Shown here one piece after another: positions 52,601 through 61,232 of a stretch of DNA of 64,000 bases. Made by a program: the position numbers and the translations under genes. The stretch is from Comamonadaceae bacterium (GTDB lineage: Bacteria; Pseudomonadota; Gammaproteobacteria; Burkholderiales; Burkholderiaceae_C): positions 1 through 64,000 of the forward strand of contig CANBVJ010000009.1 in assembly GCA_947372865.1 (NCBI GenBank). The letters are read 5' to 3'. The first letter of the stretch is position 1. The number at the start of each line of letters is the position of its first letter. A model generated the notes under the pieces. It was not told where the DNA came from, did not search any database, and saw only the letters and a program-made list of their open reading frames with translations.

Positions 52601-54735
52601 TCAATCGTGGCCATGGTCAACCCGCCAGTAGCTGACGCAAAGTCGTAAATCAGCCAAAAGTTCGCAGGCAAACCATTGCTACCGTTGCCACCAATGCCGC
52701 CATTGTTACCGCGTCCACCCGTGTTATCAGCAGCGGCTTGGCCGTTGGTGCCGCCAAAACCTTCGGAGTCATTAAAGAAACTGTCATTAAAGCTTGCGCT
52801 GTAGCCCGAGCTTCCGGTGGTATTTCCACCCACATTGCCAATATTATTCATATTGCCGCCATAGGTCATGGGAGACAACAAACGGAAGCTTTCTACCAAA
52901 TTGGAGGTCGGCGCCGAGGTCAGACCTAGCGTCACCGAGGTAACAACACCATGAATATCCTTGTGCAAAGTCACGCCGTTGACTGTGGTGCCGGAATTAA
53001 AGGAATTACCTGCTAATGTGCGACCTGACAGCAATGCTGTGATCTGTGCGTCCGTCTTGCCCGCAGGGTTAAAGGGCACGGTAATTGAGCTGCCGCTGAC
53101 CGACGCAGCCGCCGTCTTGAGCGACACACCCATGCTGGGGTTGTAAAAGGACGCCAAAGTCCCAGAGCCAGAGGGAGTCACTGTCACCACGTCGCCCGAA
53201 ATGCCAGAGACCGTTCCTTGGAATGCAGTGCCGCTACTACCTGGCACATACACCAGTTGACCCACCGCAAATTTACTGGCCGCATTGGGGACGCGAATGG
53301 AATTGTCGCCCACCACAGGGTTTTCAACCACCTTGAGGTCTGTCACACCAGCGCCTATGACATCGGCACCAACCAAAGTCGCCGTGCGTCCGGTGACCGA
53401 TTGAATGACAGCAGATTTGGCCACATTGTTTTCTGTCCACGTAACAGTCGAGCCCGCAACCAAGGGTTCAGTACCCGGTACAGTAATACGATGGACACCG
53501 CCACTGTTGTCAGCAGTAAAGGCCACCGCTTTGAATGTCGGCTGTTTGATCACATCCACATACACCGAGTCACCCGAAATAGGCTTATCTAGTGTGAACG
53601 ACTTCACCTTGCCCACCAACGTATGGTTAGCATGTGCCAGATCATCATCAGCCATCGTGTAGTGGACCACATCAGTGATCGTGGCAACCTGACCAGCCAG
53701 TGCGCCGTTGGCGGAATTGCTACCCACCACCACTTTGTCTCCCGCCACCACATCATTGAGTAAAGACCTACCGTTGTTGCCGGCAATATCAACTGCTGAT
53801 AGACCCTGGGTTACCACTGGCGTTGGAGTAATGGGGTTGCCTGTCACAGGATCCACCGTGGGACCAGTGTATGGCGTCGTGAACGGCACCACTGCATAAG
53901 CGTACCTGACTTGCAAGGTGGAACTGCTATCACCAGCCGTCAACTGGTATCCCGAGCGCCCGGCCGAGCCCACGCCCGTCAGCACAGTGGGATTGACCGA
54001 ATCATAGGCGAGAGTTGTCGGAACATAGGTGGAAAGACTCTTGGCCGCAGCAACCACAGGAGCACTCAAAGTCAGGGTGGTAGCACCATTAATGGGCGCG
54101 ATATTGGTGATGGAGGCGGAAGATCCATAGTTATCAAAGGCAGCCACCGTGCCATTTTTGAGAAATGATGCGGTAGTACTGTCAACCGTCAAGGTATCCA
54201 AGGCGTAATTGACCACACCACCACTGACGTTACGGGTTAGCAGAGGCTGGCTATTGCTCGTTTGCGCCACGCCTGCAGAAGTCACAGGGAGAGCGTTCAA
54301 ATTTAAAGTAGCACCGGTAACACTAAGCAGTTGGTCCAAATAGGCTACTGGAGCCGCGCCGCCGCCAGTACCACCTTGGACGCGATTGCTAACGAAGTTG
54401 GTGTTGAGCACCGTCAGAGACGAACCCGAATCCACAAAAAACGCACCACCCAAGCCAGCGCCGCCACCAGAGCCCGCGCCACCCACGGTGTTGAAGTTGT
54501 GCACCAGCGACTGCCCATCCGTCGAGCTACCCAGCACGAAATTGCTTGAGCCAGTGACGATATAACCAGTCCCCAACGCGCCATTGACATCGCCAGACAA
54601 GGTCTGAGCAGCAAGGTGCACAGAAGCCGTGCTGAGAATGGCCGAGGCAAACATCAAGGCTACAACTTTATTAAGTCGCATGGATTGCTTAGCCTGCGAT
54701 TGCTTGGAAGCGCGGATTACATTTTTCTTACTCAT
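46690..54735 (-). CDS. giant autotransporter (type Va), AIDA-like repeat passenger
   Basis: 2681 residues. A basic extended signal peptide (MSKKNVIRASKQSQAKQSMR, then a hydrophobic core, cut near HLAA) is followed by a long beta-helix passenger: N-terminal region, a Gly-rich segment (about residues 800-925), autotransporter beta-strand repeats such as LIKTGEGTLVLTGDQTFSGG, and a tandem LTNSG/LTG repeat array (about 1354-1830) with a 114-residue exact-length duplication. A single close Cys pair (FCLSTTVDC) lies near residue 1850. The C-terminal barrel (about the last 280 residues) ends in FYMPF. RBS AGGA is nine bases upstream of ATG 54735. Likely an adhesin or surface fibre. Confidence 0.93.
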   Translation of the reverse strand: MSKKNVIRASKQSQAKQSMRLNKVVALMFASAILSTASVHLAAQTLSGDVNGALGTGYIVTGSSNFVLGSSTDGQSLVHNFNTVGGAGSGGGAGLGGAFFVDSGSSLTVLNTNFVSNRVQGGTGGGAAPVAYLDQLLSVTGATLNLNALPVTSAGVAQTSNSQPLLTRNVSGGVVNYALDTLTVDSTTASFLKNGTVAAFDNYGSSASITNIAPINGATTLTLSAPVVAAAKSLSTYVPTTLAYDSVNPTVLTGVGSAGRSGYQLTAGDSSSTLQVRYAYAVVPFTTPYTGPTVDPVTGNPITPTPVVTQGLSAVDIAGNNGRSLLNDVVAGDKVVVGSNSANGALAGQVATITDVVHYTMADDDLAHANHTLVGKVKSFTLDKPISGDSVYVDVIKQPTFKAVAFTADNSGGVHRITVPGTEPLVAGSTVTWTENNVAKSAVIQSVTGRTATLVGADVIGAGVTDLKVVENPVVGDNSIRVPNAASKFAVGQLVYVPGSSGTAFQGTVSGISGDVVTVTPSGSGTLASFYNPSMGVSLKTAAASVSGSSITVPFNPAGKTDAQITALLSGRTLAGNSFNSGTTVNGVTLHKDIHGVVTSVTLGLTSAPTSNLVESFRLLSPMTYGGNMNNIGNVGGNTTGSSGYSASFNDSFFNDSEGFGGTNGQAAADNTGGRGNNGGIGGNGSNGLPANFWLIYDFASATGGLTMATIDMVLGINELADAIEKSAEAVLNLAADAVPPVQATIGFVGINPVKLVVDAEAVAESITEVANQVANTVKNSIGLAFAISDLALATTNLALWQGKLNDGLAGLGGGGGGGGSASAGADFFGGGAGGAGGNGGAGALSISDGGTGGDGGSGGAGGFGAGGGAGGAGGAAGANGNAVAGGAGSGGQGGFGAGSGADGDGMFGGGGSGLGGSIFVRDGGTLIISGNSHFQRNYVAGGSTVSQFGQAGGAAGTDLFIMKGSNIHLEPGLGNTIQFDGTIADDSAATDGGYQYAAGDGADIHIGGAGGLVVFNGANTYSGNTILEGATLTALVGVGVNDLSLIRFNGSGTMLTGNDLVNNTVTSTLSLASVGTFLLQEDYLRRAGLDPSETAWTGSGGFASGLTTGVTVNLGALDDQGHGQQLVWGRDGFFVQSDRDTTGAATQGVLTFGSEQSRGAVLFTNDVELDANVVRVAVYNNGNLATSQATLSGSWANTNGTSSMLIVGDSSTNSPYNGTLFMTGQSSLDTVVVAGGTLSTYNAAGDAGTLFKTTSDLFVLADRNNEGAQTRVHLFNNESLHSINVLGGGIVATTQSLSTSGDINNFGNLAVLGGHYEDYLASMSAEARAAVLATLGMNYLPEGYSDWNGQLTVGGTLTNSGAVFQTGNVDAGTLINHGLWVGAGNLVARNGLTNDGLINLQGNFSTTLDLVNDGALDLTGNLTVGRDLQNNAARSLTVIGNTSVGRDLNNAGTVGLTGNLYVGRNLTNTGTFNVEGTTAVVSNLTNTGVVGLTGNVSIGGSLQNSGLMTIVGNTHVLGNVANSATKTLAYTGDFTVDGSLTNNGTLAGVGNGTTTIGWNLINASGAIFGLESDLVVGGYIWNGGTMGVTGDTSVGSNVTNSGSMSLTGALNAGGFLRNSGTLNIVGDTHIVASVTNDATKSLTYTGDFMTDGSLVNSGALTSYGNGTMTVGVNLTNASGATLGLQSDLTVGGYLQNAGFVVVTGDTLVGSNVTNSGTMSLTGALSAGGYLLNSNSLTVHGDTSVVGNVTNAVASTFALTGNLTVGGSLSNSGTLTNHGNATVSGVFINGGVYAVQGNTIVTSNASNTGVVSQTGNFSTAGNLTNDGFWGFGGLAQQVSTNTLSGSGTFCLSTTVDCVGGTAQTVTLSVASDSAFDGLFAGSGSLIKTGEGTLVLTGDQTFSGGLQINGGTVVAGGTMNDVLDITVGTGGTYSVEMTDTVRSIVNNGNHSVILNADLTTTAGFANNGRLVVNGDMVVNGLSTTWERTLNMGTGFTGSTNGTVAIADDTIFHLVQVGNTTYLGSFTRSNDASALVKEGAGTLTLSGLVDLRYVTVSAGGLNLGAANILSTDAIVTVAGRANLSLITGNQTIAQLLGLGTINLGTNNLTIEHGGNFGGTVTGSGQVVVSGGTFALANTANLSVPSLNVASGSSLTLGTDTTSTVEVHTTSGTVQIAGDLRGSGTIFGATFIRSGGHLMPGYSPGTITFNNGLTLEGGSTTTLEIATTGTTAGTDFDSVKIESGNALTIQPSANLQIKAYGAYNNGDLAMGEVRKFFAFDAGKVTGTFGSVSMLDATGAAVPTAHIAMNLATGSVVGLGNRALADVTATATSGNDRAVYSGLLQSTNGGVGQFYGGHFVECLTNAMATSNSTRAVFNAYNPELYQSLSDVSQDAAQSAMPTWKSGYVGQDAFLAFAGNSTKATVGADDHQAFGTNLTSSNVGYVRALGDVSLMLTIGNVNAKTEADKFSGSGNGLNASVSLLGRVSSLENTAWHVGLGMSSLKLDGTRTYMPGTNYATDMKYNGVGVQSTLVEAGLETKRSFGVASYVMGRTSLGMGSTNRDGFSETRAAAGLDAMTLKSTTTSYTLFDAAMEVGTKVAATTDWYGSLGLQSSGSSKQLSASYDNNQASVNVDANSALAATSKYMTGLRYRDAKGYSFEAAVGGTRGWDNKTSTQANVTFYMPF
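49507..50190 (-). repeat. two 342-bp tandem units in the autotransporter passenger
   Basis: Unit 1 (50190-49849) and unit 2 (49848-49507) each encode exactly 114 residues, beginning HVLGNV/HIVASV and ending NIVGDT/TVHGDT, with matching YTGDF, NASGA, VGGY and GSNVTNSG blocks. A third, weaker partial copy follows. They show growth of the passenger by tandem duplication. Confidence 0.85.
51960..52320 (-). repeat. Gly-rich low-complexity coding repeat
   Basis: About 120 codons of GGxGG, GGAGG and NGGAG patterns, with codon drift (GGT and GGC mixes). A flexible or polyglycine-like spacer in the passenger. Confidence 0.7.
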
Positions 54736-55367
54736 ATCAGTTCCTGATTTTTCAATTTACACAATTACTATGGGCAACTTCCACGACTGCGAGAGCCACC
54801 TAGACAACCCTGGCTTCGACTGTCGCCCGGAAAACGACGTTGGCGCTAACAGAACCCGGATTCAGTACCGCGTATTGGGCATAGCCCAAGCTGCGCCCAA
54901 CAGAGCTCCGCTAGGTGATTTGGCATAAATATTGCACTTTTGACAAAATTCATACTTACCAACCAAACATAAATATCTTTTGCAATTTATCAAAAATTTT
55001 GATGTAAACCCTACAAAAAACTACGCCAAGTCATCAAGTTCGGACCCAATGAACGCATGCATCACCGGATTGGTTGGGAAAGACGCTTAACAAGAAGGGC
55101 ACGCGTACATGCTGCAATTCAAGATGGAAACAGTCCGGATGCGGGCACAAACCCTCCCGATCAGGCCTCAATCGGTGCGTCAGCAGTAAAGCCCTGCTGG
55201 CCCAAGATTTGGAAAGATTTGGTTGGGTGCAGCGTCCGTTTAGGCAAGAGGCAATGGCTGTGCGCTAAGCAAGCGAACCCAATCAAAGCCCGAGGCAATC
55301 AACAGTTGCTCGCAGCCACCAAAAGCAAGCATGATTTGGCCCATGGGCCGTAAGGGCGATTGCAAGC
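54736..55367. other. autotransporter upstream region with AT-rich stretch
   Basis: About 630 bp. It holds the autotransporter leader (RBS AGGAAC), an AT-rich stretch at 54930-55030 probably containing its promoter, and several short broken frames. No intact gene or RNA motif is seen. Confidence 0.4.
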
Positions 55368-55510
55368 AGCATTGGCGTGCCCACGGAATACGTCGTCAGC
55401 CACGCTTTCAAAAAGCGCACCTCGATGAAATGACCTTTGGCGACAGCCTGCACCATCTGGGTGAACTGTCGCCGCTCGTACACGAAAAGGTCGATGCTTC
55501 CGCCCATTGA
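55368..55510 (+). pseudogene. 3' remnant of an acyl-CoA dehydrogenase gene
   Basis: Read in two frames it gives IGVPTEYVVSHAFKKRTS then, after a one-base deletion (GATGAAATG versus GATGGAAATG), MTFGDSLHHLGELSPLVHEK to a TGA at 55508-55510. This matches the last 46 or so residues of the intact dehydrogenase ending at 45028 (IGVTNEYIVSHYFKK, MTFGDSLHHLGEVS). Codons differ at many positions, so the copy is old, or came from a different paralog. It is on the same strand as the intact gene, so the surface block lies between direct copies. Confidence 0.88.
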
Positions 55511-55560
55511 AGCACTGCGGTCTTTATCGACCGCCTCCTGCCCTCAAAAGTGAGGGAGCC

Positions 55561-55603
55561 AAAAACCAAAAAACCTTTGTAAATCTTGCGACTTACAAAG
55601 GTT
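55561..55603 (-). terminator. intrinsic terminator after tRNA-Ser
   Basis: AACCTTTGTAA (55572-55582) and TTACAAAGGTT (55593-55603) form an 11-bp stem; on the minus strand a T-rich run follows (complement of AAAAACCAAAAA). Confidence 0.9.
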
Positions 55604-55605
55604 CT

Positions 55606-55698
55606 TGGCGGAAACGGAGAGATTCGAACTCTCGAGGAGGCTCTACACCCCCTACTCCCTTAGCAGGGGAGCACCTTCGGCCACTCGGTCACGTTTCC
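55606..55698 (-). tRNA. tRNA-Ser (GCT)
   Basis: 93 nt. Acceptor GGAAACG pairs with CGTTTCC, then G and an encoded CCA. The anticodon loop reads CTGCTAA within TCCCCTGCTAAGGGAG. A long variable arm (GTAGGGGGTGTAGAGCCTCC) marks it as a class II tRNA, and the T arm has GTTCGAATC. It lies just after lysC on the same strand. Confidence 0.97.
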
Positions 55699-55720
55699 AA
55701 TGCCGGGATTATCTCACGGT

Positions 55721-57001
55721 TTATGCCGCGTTTTGCACCGCTGCCTGGTCCAAATCAAAGGCTTTGTGCAACGCGCGCACGGCGAGCTCCATGTACTTCT
55801 CGTCGATCACGACCGAAGTCTTGATCTCAGACGTCGAGATCATCTGGATGTTGATGCCCTCTTCGCTCAGCACGCCAAACATTTTGCTGGCAATGCCCAC
55901 GTGACTGCGCATGCCGATGCCCACGATGGACACCTTGCAGATCTTGGTGTCGCCCACCACGTCTTGCGCACCCAGGCTGGGCAGCACGTTGGAACGCAGC
56001 AAGTCCATGGCCTTGGCGAAGTCACCGCGGTTGACGGTAAAGCTGAAGTCGGTTTTGCCGTCTTTGCTCAGGTTCTGGATGATCACGTCCACATCAATAT
56101 TGGCTTGGGCAATGGCGCCCAGAATTTGGTAGGCTATACCGGGACGGTCGGGCACCCCCAAGACCGAAATTTTGGCCTCGTCGCGGTTGAATGCAATGCC
56201 TGATACGACGGCTTGTTCCATGTTTTCGTCTTCCTCAAAAGTAATCAATGTGCCCGACTGGGATTCAACAGCGATGTCAATGTCCCACGGCGTAAAACTG
56301 CTCAACACGCGCAAGGGCACGCGGTATTTACCGGCAAATTCGACCGAGCGGATCTGCAGCACTTTGGAGCCCATGGACGCCATTTCCAGCATCTCTTCAA
56401 AGCTCACGGTCTGCAGGCGCCGGGCCTCGGGCACGACGCGCGGGTCGGTGGTGTAGACGCCGTCCACGTCGGTGTAAATCAGGCACTCTTGCGCCTTCAT
56501 GGCGGCCGCTACGGCTACCGCTGAGGTGTCCGAGCCGCCGCGCCCCAGGGTCGTGATGTTGCCCAGGGCGTCAGCGCCCTGGAAACCGGTGACGATGACG
56601 ACTTTGCCAGCTTCCAGATCGGCGCGCACCTTGGTGTCGTCAATCGATTCGATACGGGCTTTGGTGTGGGCACTGTCGGTGCGAATGGGCACTTGCCAGC
56701 CCGCGTAGCTGACAGATTGCAGGCCTTCGGCTTGCAGCGCAATGGCCAGCAAAGCGCTGGACGCCTGCTCGCCGGTGGACGCCAGCATGTCGAGCTCGCG
56801 CTCGTAGTCGGCGGTTTGCTTTTCGGGGGCGAGTTCTTTGGCAAGGCCGAGCAGGCGGTTGGTTTCGCCGCTCATGGCCGAGGGAACGACCACCATTTGG
56901 TGGCCGGCGCGGGCCCATTTGGCAACCCGCTTGGCGACGTTGCGGATGCGCTCGGTGGAACCCATGGAGGTGCCGCCGTACTTGTGAACAATTAGTGCCA
57001 T
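55721..57001 (-). CDS. lysC: aspartate kinase
   Basis: 426 residues. Phosphorylates aspartate, the first step to lysine, threonine and methionine. [15 protein letters not shown] (ATP and aspartate), [13 protein letters not shown], and two ACT domains at the end ([42 protein letters not shown]) for feedback by lysine and threonine. ATG 57001. Last gene of a minus-strand run that includes cysS, alkA, accA and tilS. Confidence 0.97.
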   Translation of the reverse strand: MALIVHKYGGTSMGSTERIRNVAKRVAKWARAGHQMVVVPSAMSGETNRLLGLAKELAPEKQTADYERELDMLASTGEQASSALLAIALQAEGLQSVSYAGWQVPIRTDSAHTKARIESIDDTKVRADLEAGKVVIVTGFQGADALGNITTLGRGGSDTSAVAVAAAMKAQECLIYTDVDGVYTTDPRVVPEARRLQTVSFEEMLEMASMGSKVLQIRSVEFAGKYRVPLRVLSSFTPWDIDIAVESQSGTLITFEEDENMEQAVVSGIAFNRDEAKISVLGVPDRPGIAYQILGAIAQANIDVDVIIQNLSKDGKTDFSFTVNRGDFAKAMDLLRSNVLPSLGAQDVVGDTKICKVSIVGIGMRSHVGIASKMFGVLSEEGINIQMISTSEIKTSVVIDEKYMELAVRALHKAFDLDQAAVQNAA

Positions 57002-57022
57002 TGCGTGTGGTTTTTGAGAGAG

Positions 57023-57991
57023 CTAAACCGCGAAATTGTACCAAGCCAAAACCGCCTTGCTGCGCCGCACAAAGCCGTGACCCACCTTGATTTGAATCTG
57101 GTGGCCGCGCGTGGTGCACGCGGCGATTTGGCTCATGAGCTCTTGCAGTTGCGCGCTGCTGGCCTGGCTGGCGCAGAAATGGGCGAGCCAATGGCGCAGC
57201 ACGTTGGCCTGACGTGCTGTGCTCAGCGCCTGCAGGCGCTTAATGTGCGGCGCCTGGGCGGACTCGTCACACACCAGCAGCCAGTCGGCGGCGGCAAGCT
57301 CCGTCAGCAGGCTTTGCGCTTGCGCGGCGTGGGCGGCGCTGCGCGCCAGGGTCTGGGCGTAATGCGGAAACAACTCGCGCAGGGCCGGCATCAAACGGGC
57401 CCGGATGCGGTTGCGCAAAAAGGCTTCGTCTGTGTTGCTCGGGTCTTCTACAAAAGCTTCGCCTTGAGCGGCCAACCATTGGCGAATTGCAGCGCCAGGC
57501 ACGGCCAGCAAGGGGCGGTAAAAGTCCACGCCCTGGCGACGCCAGTGCGCAGGCATGGCGCTCAAGCCCGCCAAACCGGCACCGCGGCCCAGCGCCAGCA
57601 GCAAGGTTTCTACTTGGTCGTCCGCATGCTGGGCCAGCACAACAGACACCGACTGGCCACCGGCGTGTTGCGCTGCTGCAAAGCGGTCGAGGGCAGCGTA
57701 GCGTGCAATGCGAGCGGCGTCTTCAGGGCTTTGTCCGGGTTTGGCATGGGCGTCCACGCGCTCCACCACCAAGGGCACCGCCGAACGCGCGCACAGCGCC
57801 ACGCAGTGGGCCTCAAAGTCGGCAGCTGCCACCTGCAAGCCATGGTTCACATGCACCGCCAGCACCTGGCCCGGCCATTTGTGTGCGCAGGCAATCAAGA
57901 GTGCGGTGGAATCAGCGCCGCCGCTCAGAGCGACTGCCACAGGCAAAGGCGGTGCAAAGCGCTGGATGGCTGCGTCGAAAGACGCCGTCAT
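57023..57991 (-). CDS. tilS: tRNA(Ile)-lysidine synthase
   Basis: 322 residues. PP-loop ATPase that changes C34 of tRNA-Ile(CAU) to lysidine. AVALSGGADSTALLIA is the PP-loop; HVNHGLQ, ARYAALDRFA, LAQHADDQVET and RNRIRARLMPAL follow. It lacks the far C-terminal extension of some longer family members. ATG 57991, 13 bases after the accA stop. Confidence 0.95.
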   Translation of the reverse strand: MTASFDAAIQRFAPPLPVAVALSGGADSTALLIACAHKWPGQVLAVHVNHGLQVAAADFEAHCVALCARSAVPLVVERVDAHAKPGQSPEDAARIARYAALDRFAAAQHAGGQSVSVVLAQHADDQVETLLLALGRGAGLAGLSAMPAHWRRQGVDFYRPLLAVPGAAIRQWLAAQGEAFVEDPSNTDEAFLRNRIRARLMPALRELFPHYAQTLARSAAHAAQAQSLLTELAAADWLLVCDESAQAPHIKRLQALSTARQANVLRHWLAHFCASQASSAQLQELMSQIAACTTRGHQIQIKVGHGFVRRSKAVLAWYNFAV

Positions 57992-58004
57992 GGCATCAAA
58001 GCCG

Positions 58005-58988
58005 CTATTTGGCGCTGGCCTTGGTGTCGATGAAGCGCCCGTAACTTTGCAGCCGGTCATAACGGCGGTCCAGCAGCTCCTTGACCTTGAGATCGCTGAC
58101 CTGACGGTAAGCGTCGCCCAAGGCGCGCTTCAAAAAGACGGCGGCCTGCTTGTAGTCGCGGTGGGCGCCGCCCACGGGCTCGTTGACGATCTTGTCCACC
58201 AGGCCCAGCGCTTTGAGGCGCAAAGCGGTGATGCCCAGCGCGTCGGCCGCTTCTTGCGCTTTGTCAGAGGTTTTCCACAGAATAGACGCGCAGCCTTCGG
58301 GGCTGATGACCGAATAAATCGCGTATTGCAGCATCACCACTTGGTCGGCCACCGAAATGGCCAGCGCGCCGCCCGAGCCACCTTCGCCAATGATGGTCGT
58401 GATGATGGGCACTTCGAGCTGCGCCATCTCAAAAATATTGCGCCCAATGGCCTCGGACTGGCCACGCTCTTCCGCGTCGATGCCCGGATAAGCGCCGGGC
58501 GTGTCCACAAAAGTGAATACCGGCAGGCCAAATTTTTCGGCCAGCTTCATCAGGCGCAGCGCCTTGCGGTAGCCCTCGGGCTTGCTCATGCCAAAGTTGC
58601 GCAAGCCGCGCTCTTTGGTGTCGCGGCCTTTTTGCTGCCCCAACACCATGCAGGGCGCGCCATTGAAGCGGGCCAGGCCGCCCACGATGCTCAGGTCGTC
58701 GGCAAAGTGGCGGTCGCCATGCAGCTCGACAAAATGGGTGAATATTTCGCTGATGTAGTCCAGCGTGTACGGGCGCTCCGCGTGGCGCGCGATCTTGGTG
58801 ATCTGCCATGGCGTCAGGTTGCTGTAGATGTCTTTGACGAGCTGCTGGCTTTTTTTGCTGAGCTGGTCAATTTCGGCAGAAATGTCCACCGCCGATTCGT
58901 TTTGCACATAGCGCAGTTCTTCGATTTTTCCTTCAAGCTCGGCCACAGGCGCCTCGAAGTCCAAAAATGTTCTTTTTGCCAAATGCAC
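58005..58988 (-). CDS. accA: acetyl-CoA carboxylase carboxyltransferase subunit alpha
   Basis: 327 residues. [18 protein letters not shown] opening, [21 protein letters not shown], and [26 protein letters not shown] with the oxyanion Gly pair GGSGGALAI. With AccD it moves carboxyl from biotin to acetyl-CoA. The start is GTG 58988, right after AAGGAG; a TTG two codons on is possible. Confidence 0.96.
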   Translation of the reverse strand: MHLAKRTFLDFEAPVAELEGKIEELRYVQNESAVDISAEIDQLSKKSQQLVKDIYSNLTPWQITKIARHAERPYTLDYISEIFTHFVELHGDRHFADDLSIVGGLARFNGAPCMVLGQQKGRDTKERGLRNFGMSKPEGYRKALRLMKLAEKFGLPVFTFVDTPGAYPGIDAEERGQSEAIGRNIFEMAQLEVPIITTIIGEGGSGGALAISVADQVVMLQYAIYSVISPEGCASILWKTSDKAQEAADALGITALRLKALGLVDKIVNEPVGGAHRDYKQAAVFLKRALGDAYRQVSDLKVKELLDRRYDRLQSYGRFIDTKASAK

Positions 58989-59033
58989 TCTCCTTTTGCG
59001 TTTCTACCTCGAAGCCAGGGCGCCAGGCCCCGC

Positions 59034-59675
59034 CTAATAGGCGACTGGAACCGGGTCCAGCGAGCGCCAAATATACCAAGTCGCCACGCTGCAATACGGC
59101 GCCCAGGCGGCGGCCACCTCGCGCGCGTCGCTGCGGCTGACCAGTTCACCCGAAAAATAGTTGCGGCTGATGCCGTTGATCAGCCCCACGTCGTCCAGCG
59201 GCAAGATGTTGGGCCGCATCAGATGAAAGATCAAAAACATCTCAGCCGTCCAGCGACCAATGCCCCGGATGGCGATGAGCTCACCAATGATTTCTTCGTC
59301 TGCCAGCCCAGTCCAGGCGTCCACATGCAGGCGCTGGTCGTCAAAGTGCAGCGCCAGATCGACTAGGTATTCGACCTTGCGCGCGCTCAGTCCCGCCGCA
59401 CGCATATCGTCCACTTTGAGGCGCAGCACGTTGGCAGGCGTCATGGCGGCGGGCAAAAGCGCAAAGCGGTCCCACACAGTTTGCGCCGCCTTGACTGAAA
59501 TCTGCTGGCCCACGATGCTGCGCGCCAGGGTGATAAAGGGGTCGCCCCGACTCTCAATCGCGGCGTCTTTGAACTGCGGGATCAGGCGTTTCATCACCCG
59601 GTCTTTTTTCATCAGATGCTTGCAGGCCTCGTCCCAAAAGTCGGGCTTGACCACCACAGATGCCACAGCGGTCAT
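59034..59675 (-). CDS. DNA-3-methyladenine glycosylase II-like (HhH-GPD)
   Basis: 213 residues. Helix-hairpin-helix DNA glycosylase: [14 protein letters not shown], hairpin [18 protein letters not shown], and catalytic Asp in [13 protein letters not shown]. It removes alkylated bases. Closer to the AlkA-like short bacterial form without the N-terminal domain. Its start overlaps the cysS stop (ATGA). Confidence 0.92.
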   Translation of the reverse strand: MTAVASVVVKPDFWDEACKHLMKKDRVMKRLIPQFKDAAIESRGDPFITLARSIVGQQISVKAAQTVWDRFALLPAAMTPANVLRLKVDDMRAAGLSARKVEYLVDLALHFDDQRLHVDAWTGLADEEIIGELIAIRGIGRWTAEMFLIFHLMRPNILPLDDVGLINGISRNYFSGELVSRSDAREVAAAWAPYCSVATWYIWRSLDPVPVAY

Positions 59676-61051
59676 GGCTGCGCCACTTCCCAGCTTGTGC
59701 CTTGGGGCGAATCTTTGAGCACGATGCCCAGGGCTTGCAGCTCTTTGCGAATGGCATCGGCCTGCGTAAAGTCACGGGCGGCTTTGGCGGCGTTGCGCGC
59801 TTCAATGCGCGCGGCAATGGCTGCCTCGTCCAGCGTGGCGCCAGTCTGCAAAAACTGCTGCGGATCGGCCTGCAGCAAGCCTAAGGTGCCGCCCAGCGCC
59901 TTCAACAATCCCGCCACTTGCGTCGAGCGCGTGCGGTTGACCTCACTAGCCAAGTCAAACAACACAGCCACGGCCTCGGGCGTGCCAAAGTCTTCGTCCA
60001 TGGCGGTCTTGAAGCGCGCCGCATAGGGCTCGGCCCAATCGATGGCCACATCTGCCGGAGCAACCAACTGCAGCGCGGTGTAGAGGCGTTTGAGGGCGCT
60101 GCGGGCGTCGTCCAGGTGCGCGTCGCTGTAATTCAGCGCGCTGCGGTAGTGCGAACGGACGATAAAAAAGCGCGTGGTCTCGGCGTCAAAGCGGGCCAGG
60201 ATGTCTTCGATGGTGAAAAAATTGCCCAGGCTTTTGGACATTTTTTCGTTGTCGCGCGTGACAAAGCCGTTGTGCATCCAGTAGCGCGCCAGCGGCTTGC
60301 CAAACGCGCCTTCGCTTTGGGCAATTTCGTTTTCGTGGTGCGGAAACTGCAGGTCTGCGCCGCCACCATGAATGTCAAAACTCTCACCCAGCAACTCGCA
60401 GGCCATGGCCGAGCATTCGATGTGCCAGCCCGGTCGGCCAGGACCGAAGTTGCTCGGCCACTTGGCATCCTCGGGCTCGCTAGGTTTGGCCGATTTCCAG
60501 AGCACAAAGTCCAGCGGATCGAGCTTGCCGTCGTCCACCGCTACGCGTTCACCAGCGCGCAGGGCGTCGAGCGACTTGCCCGAGAGCTTGCCGTAGCCGT
60601 CAAACTTGCGCACCGCAAAATTCACGTCGTGGTTTGACGCGCGGTAGGCCAGGCCGCGTTGCTCCAGGCGCTCAATCAGCGCAAGCATTTGCGGCACATA
60701 GCGGGTGGCGCGCGGCTCGTGGTCTGGGCGCTGCACGCCCAGGGCGTCGGCGTCGCGGTGCAGCAGCGCCACCATGCGGTCGGTGAGTGCTGCAATCGTC
60801 TCTTTATTTTCCAGGGCGCGGCGGATGATCTTGTCGTCGATGTCGGTCACGTTGCGCACGTAGGTGACCCGGTAGCCACTGGCCTTGAGCCAGCGTTGCA
60901 CCACGTCAAAAGCCACCATGGAGCGGGCGTGGCCCAGATGGCAGACGTCGTAGACCGTCATGCCGCAAACGTACATGCGCACATGGCCCGCCTCTAAGGG
61001 GGTGAAGGGGTCTAACTGGCGGGACAGGGTGTTGTGGATGCGCAAACTCAT
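59672..61051 (-). CDS. cysS: cysteine--tRNA ligase
   Basis: 459 residues. Class I synthetase with HIGH as [13 protein letters not shown] as KMSKSLGN, and zinc ligands in [15 protein letters not shown]-like [10 protein letters not shown] and HHENE. ATG 61051. First gene of the minus-strand run; divergent from the TPR gene. Confidence 0.97.
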   Translation of the reverse strand: MSLRIHNTLSRQLDPFTPLEAGHVRMYVCGMTVYDVCHLGHARSMVAFDVVQRWLKASGYRVTYVRNVTDIDDKIIRRALENKETIAALTDRMVALLHRDADALGVQRPDHEPRATRYVPQMLALIERLEQRGLAYRASNHDVNFAVRKFDGYGKLSGKSLDALRAGERVAVDDGKLDPLDFVLWKSAKPSEPEDAKWPSNFGPGRPGWHIECSAMACELLGESFDIHGGGADLQFPHHENEIAQSEGAFGKPLARYWMHNGFVTRDNEKMSKSLGNFFTIEDILARFDAETTRFFIVRSHYRSALNYSDAHLDDARSALKRLYTALQLVAPADVAIDWAEPYAARFKTAMDEDFGTPEAVAVLFDLASEVNRTRSTQVAGLLKALGGTLGLLQADPQQFLQTGATLDEAAIAARIEARNAAKAARDFTQADAIRKELQALGIVLKDSPQGTSWEVAQP

Positions 61052-61232
61052 GAAAATCTCTCAGACCAAACCAGGGGGGGGCAGCAAAGTAGGAGTGCCG
61101 CGAGGGCGGGGCGCGTCGCCAAAGCATAAACCGGGCCGCAAATCGGGCCCTAATGGGCCCCTCCGCTACAATCGGGCACAGTATATAGGCGGCCTTTTGT
61201 TGCCCTTTGACCGAGAAAATTTTTCGCCTCCC

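Noticed and set aside
46690-54735. Many plus-strand ORFs across the autotransporter
   Set aside because: All are short antisense frames within one unbroken 2681-codon gene that has signal peptide and barrel.
55057-55353. 98-residue ORF upstream of the dehydrogenase remnant
   Set aside because: No family, no ribosome site, and it lies in a degraded stretch; more likely chance.
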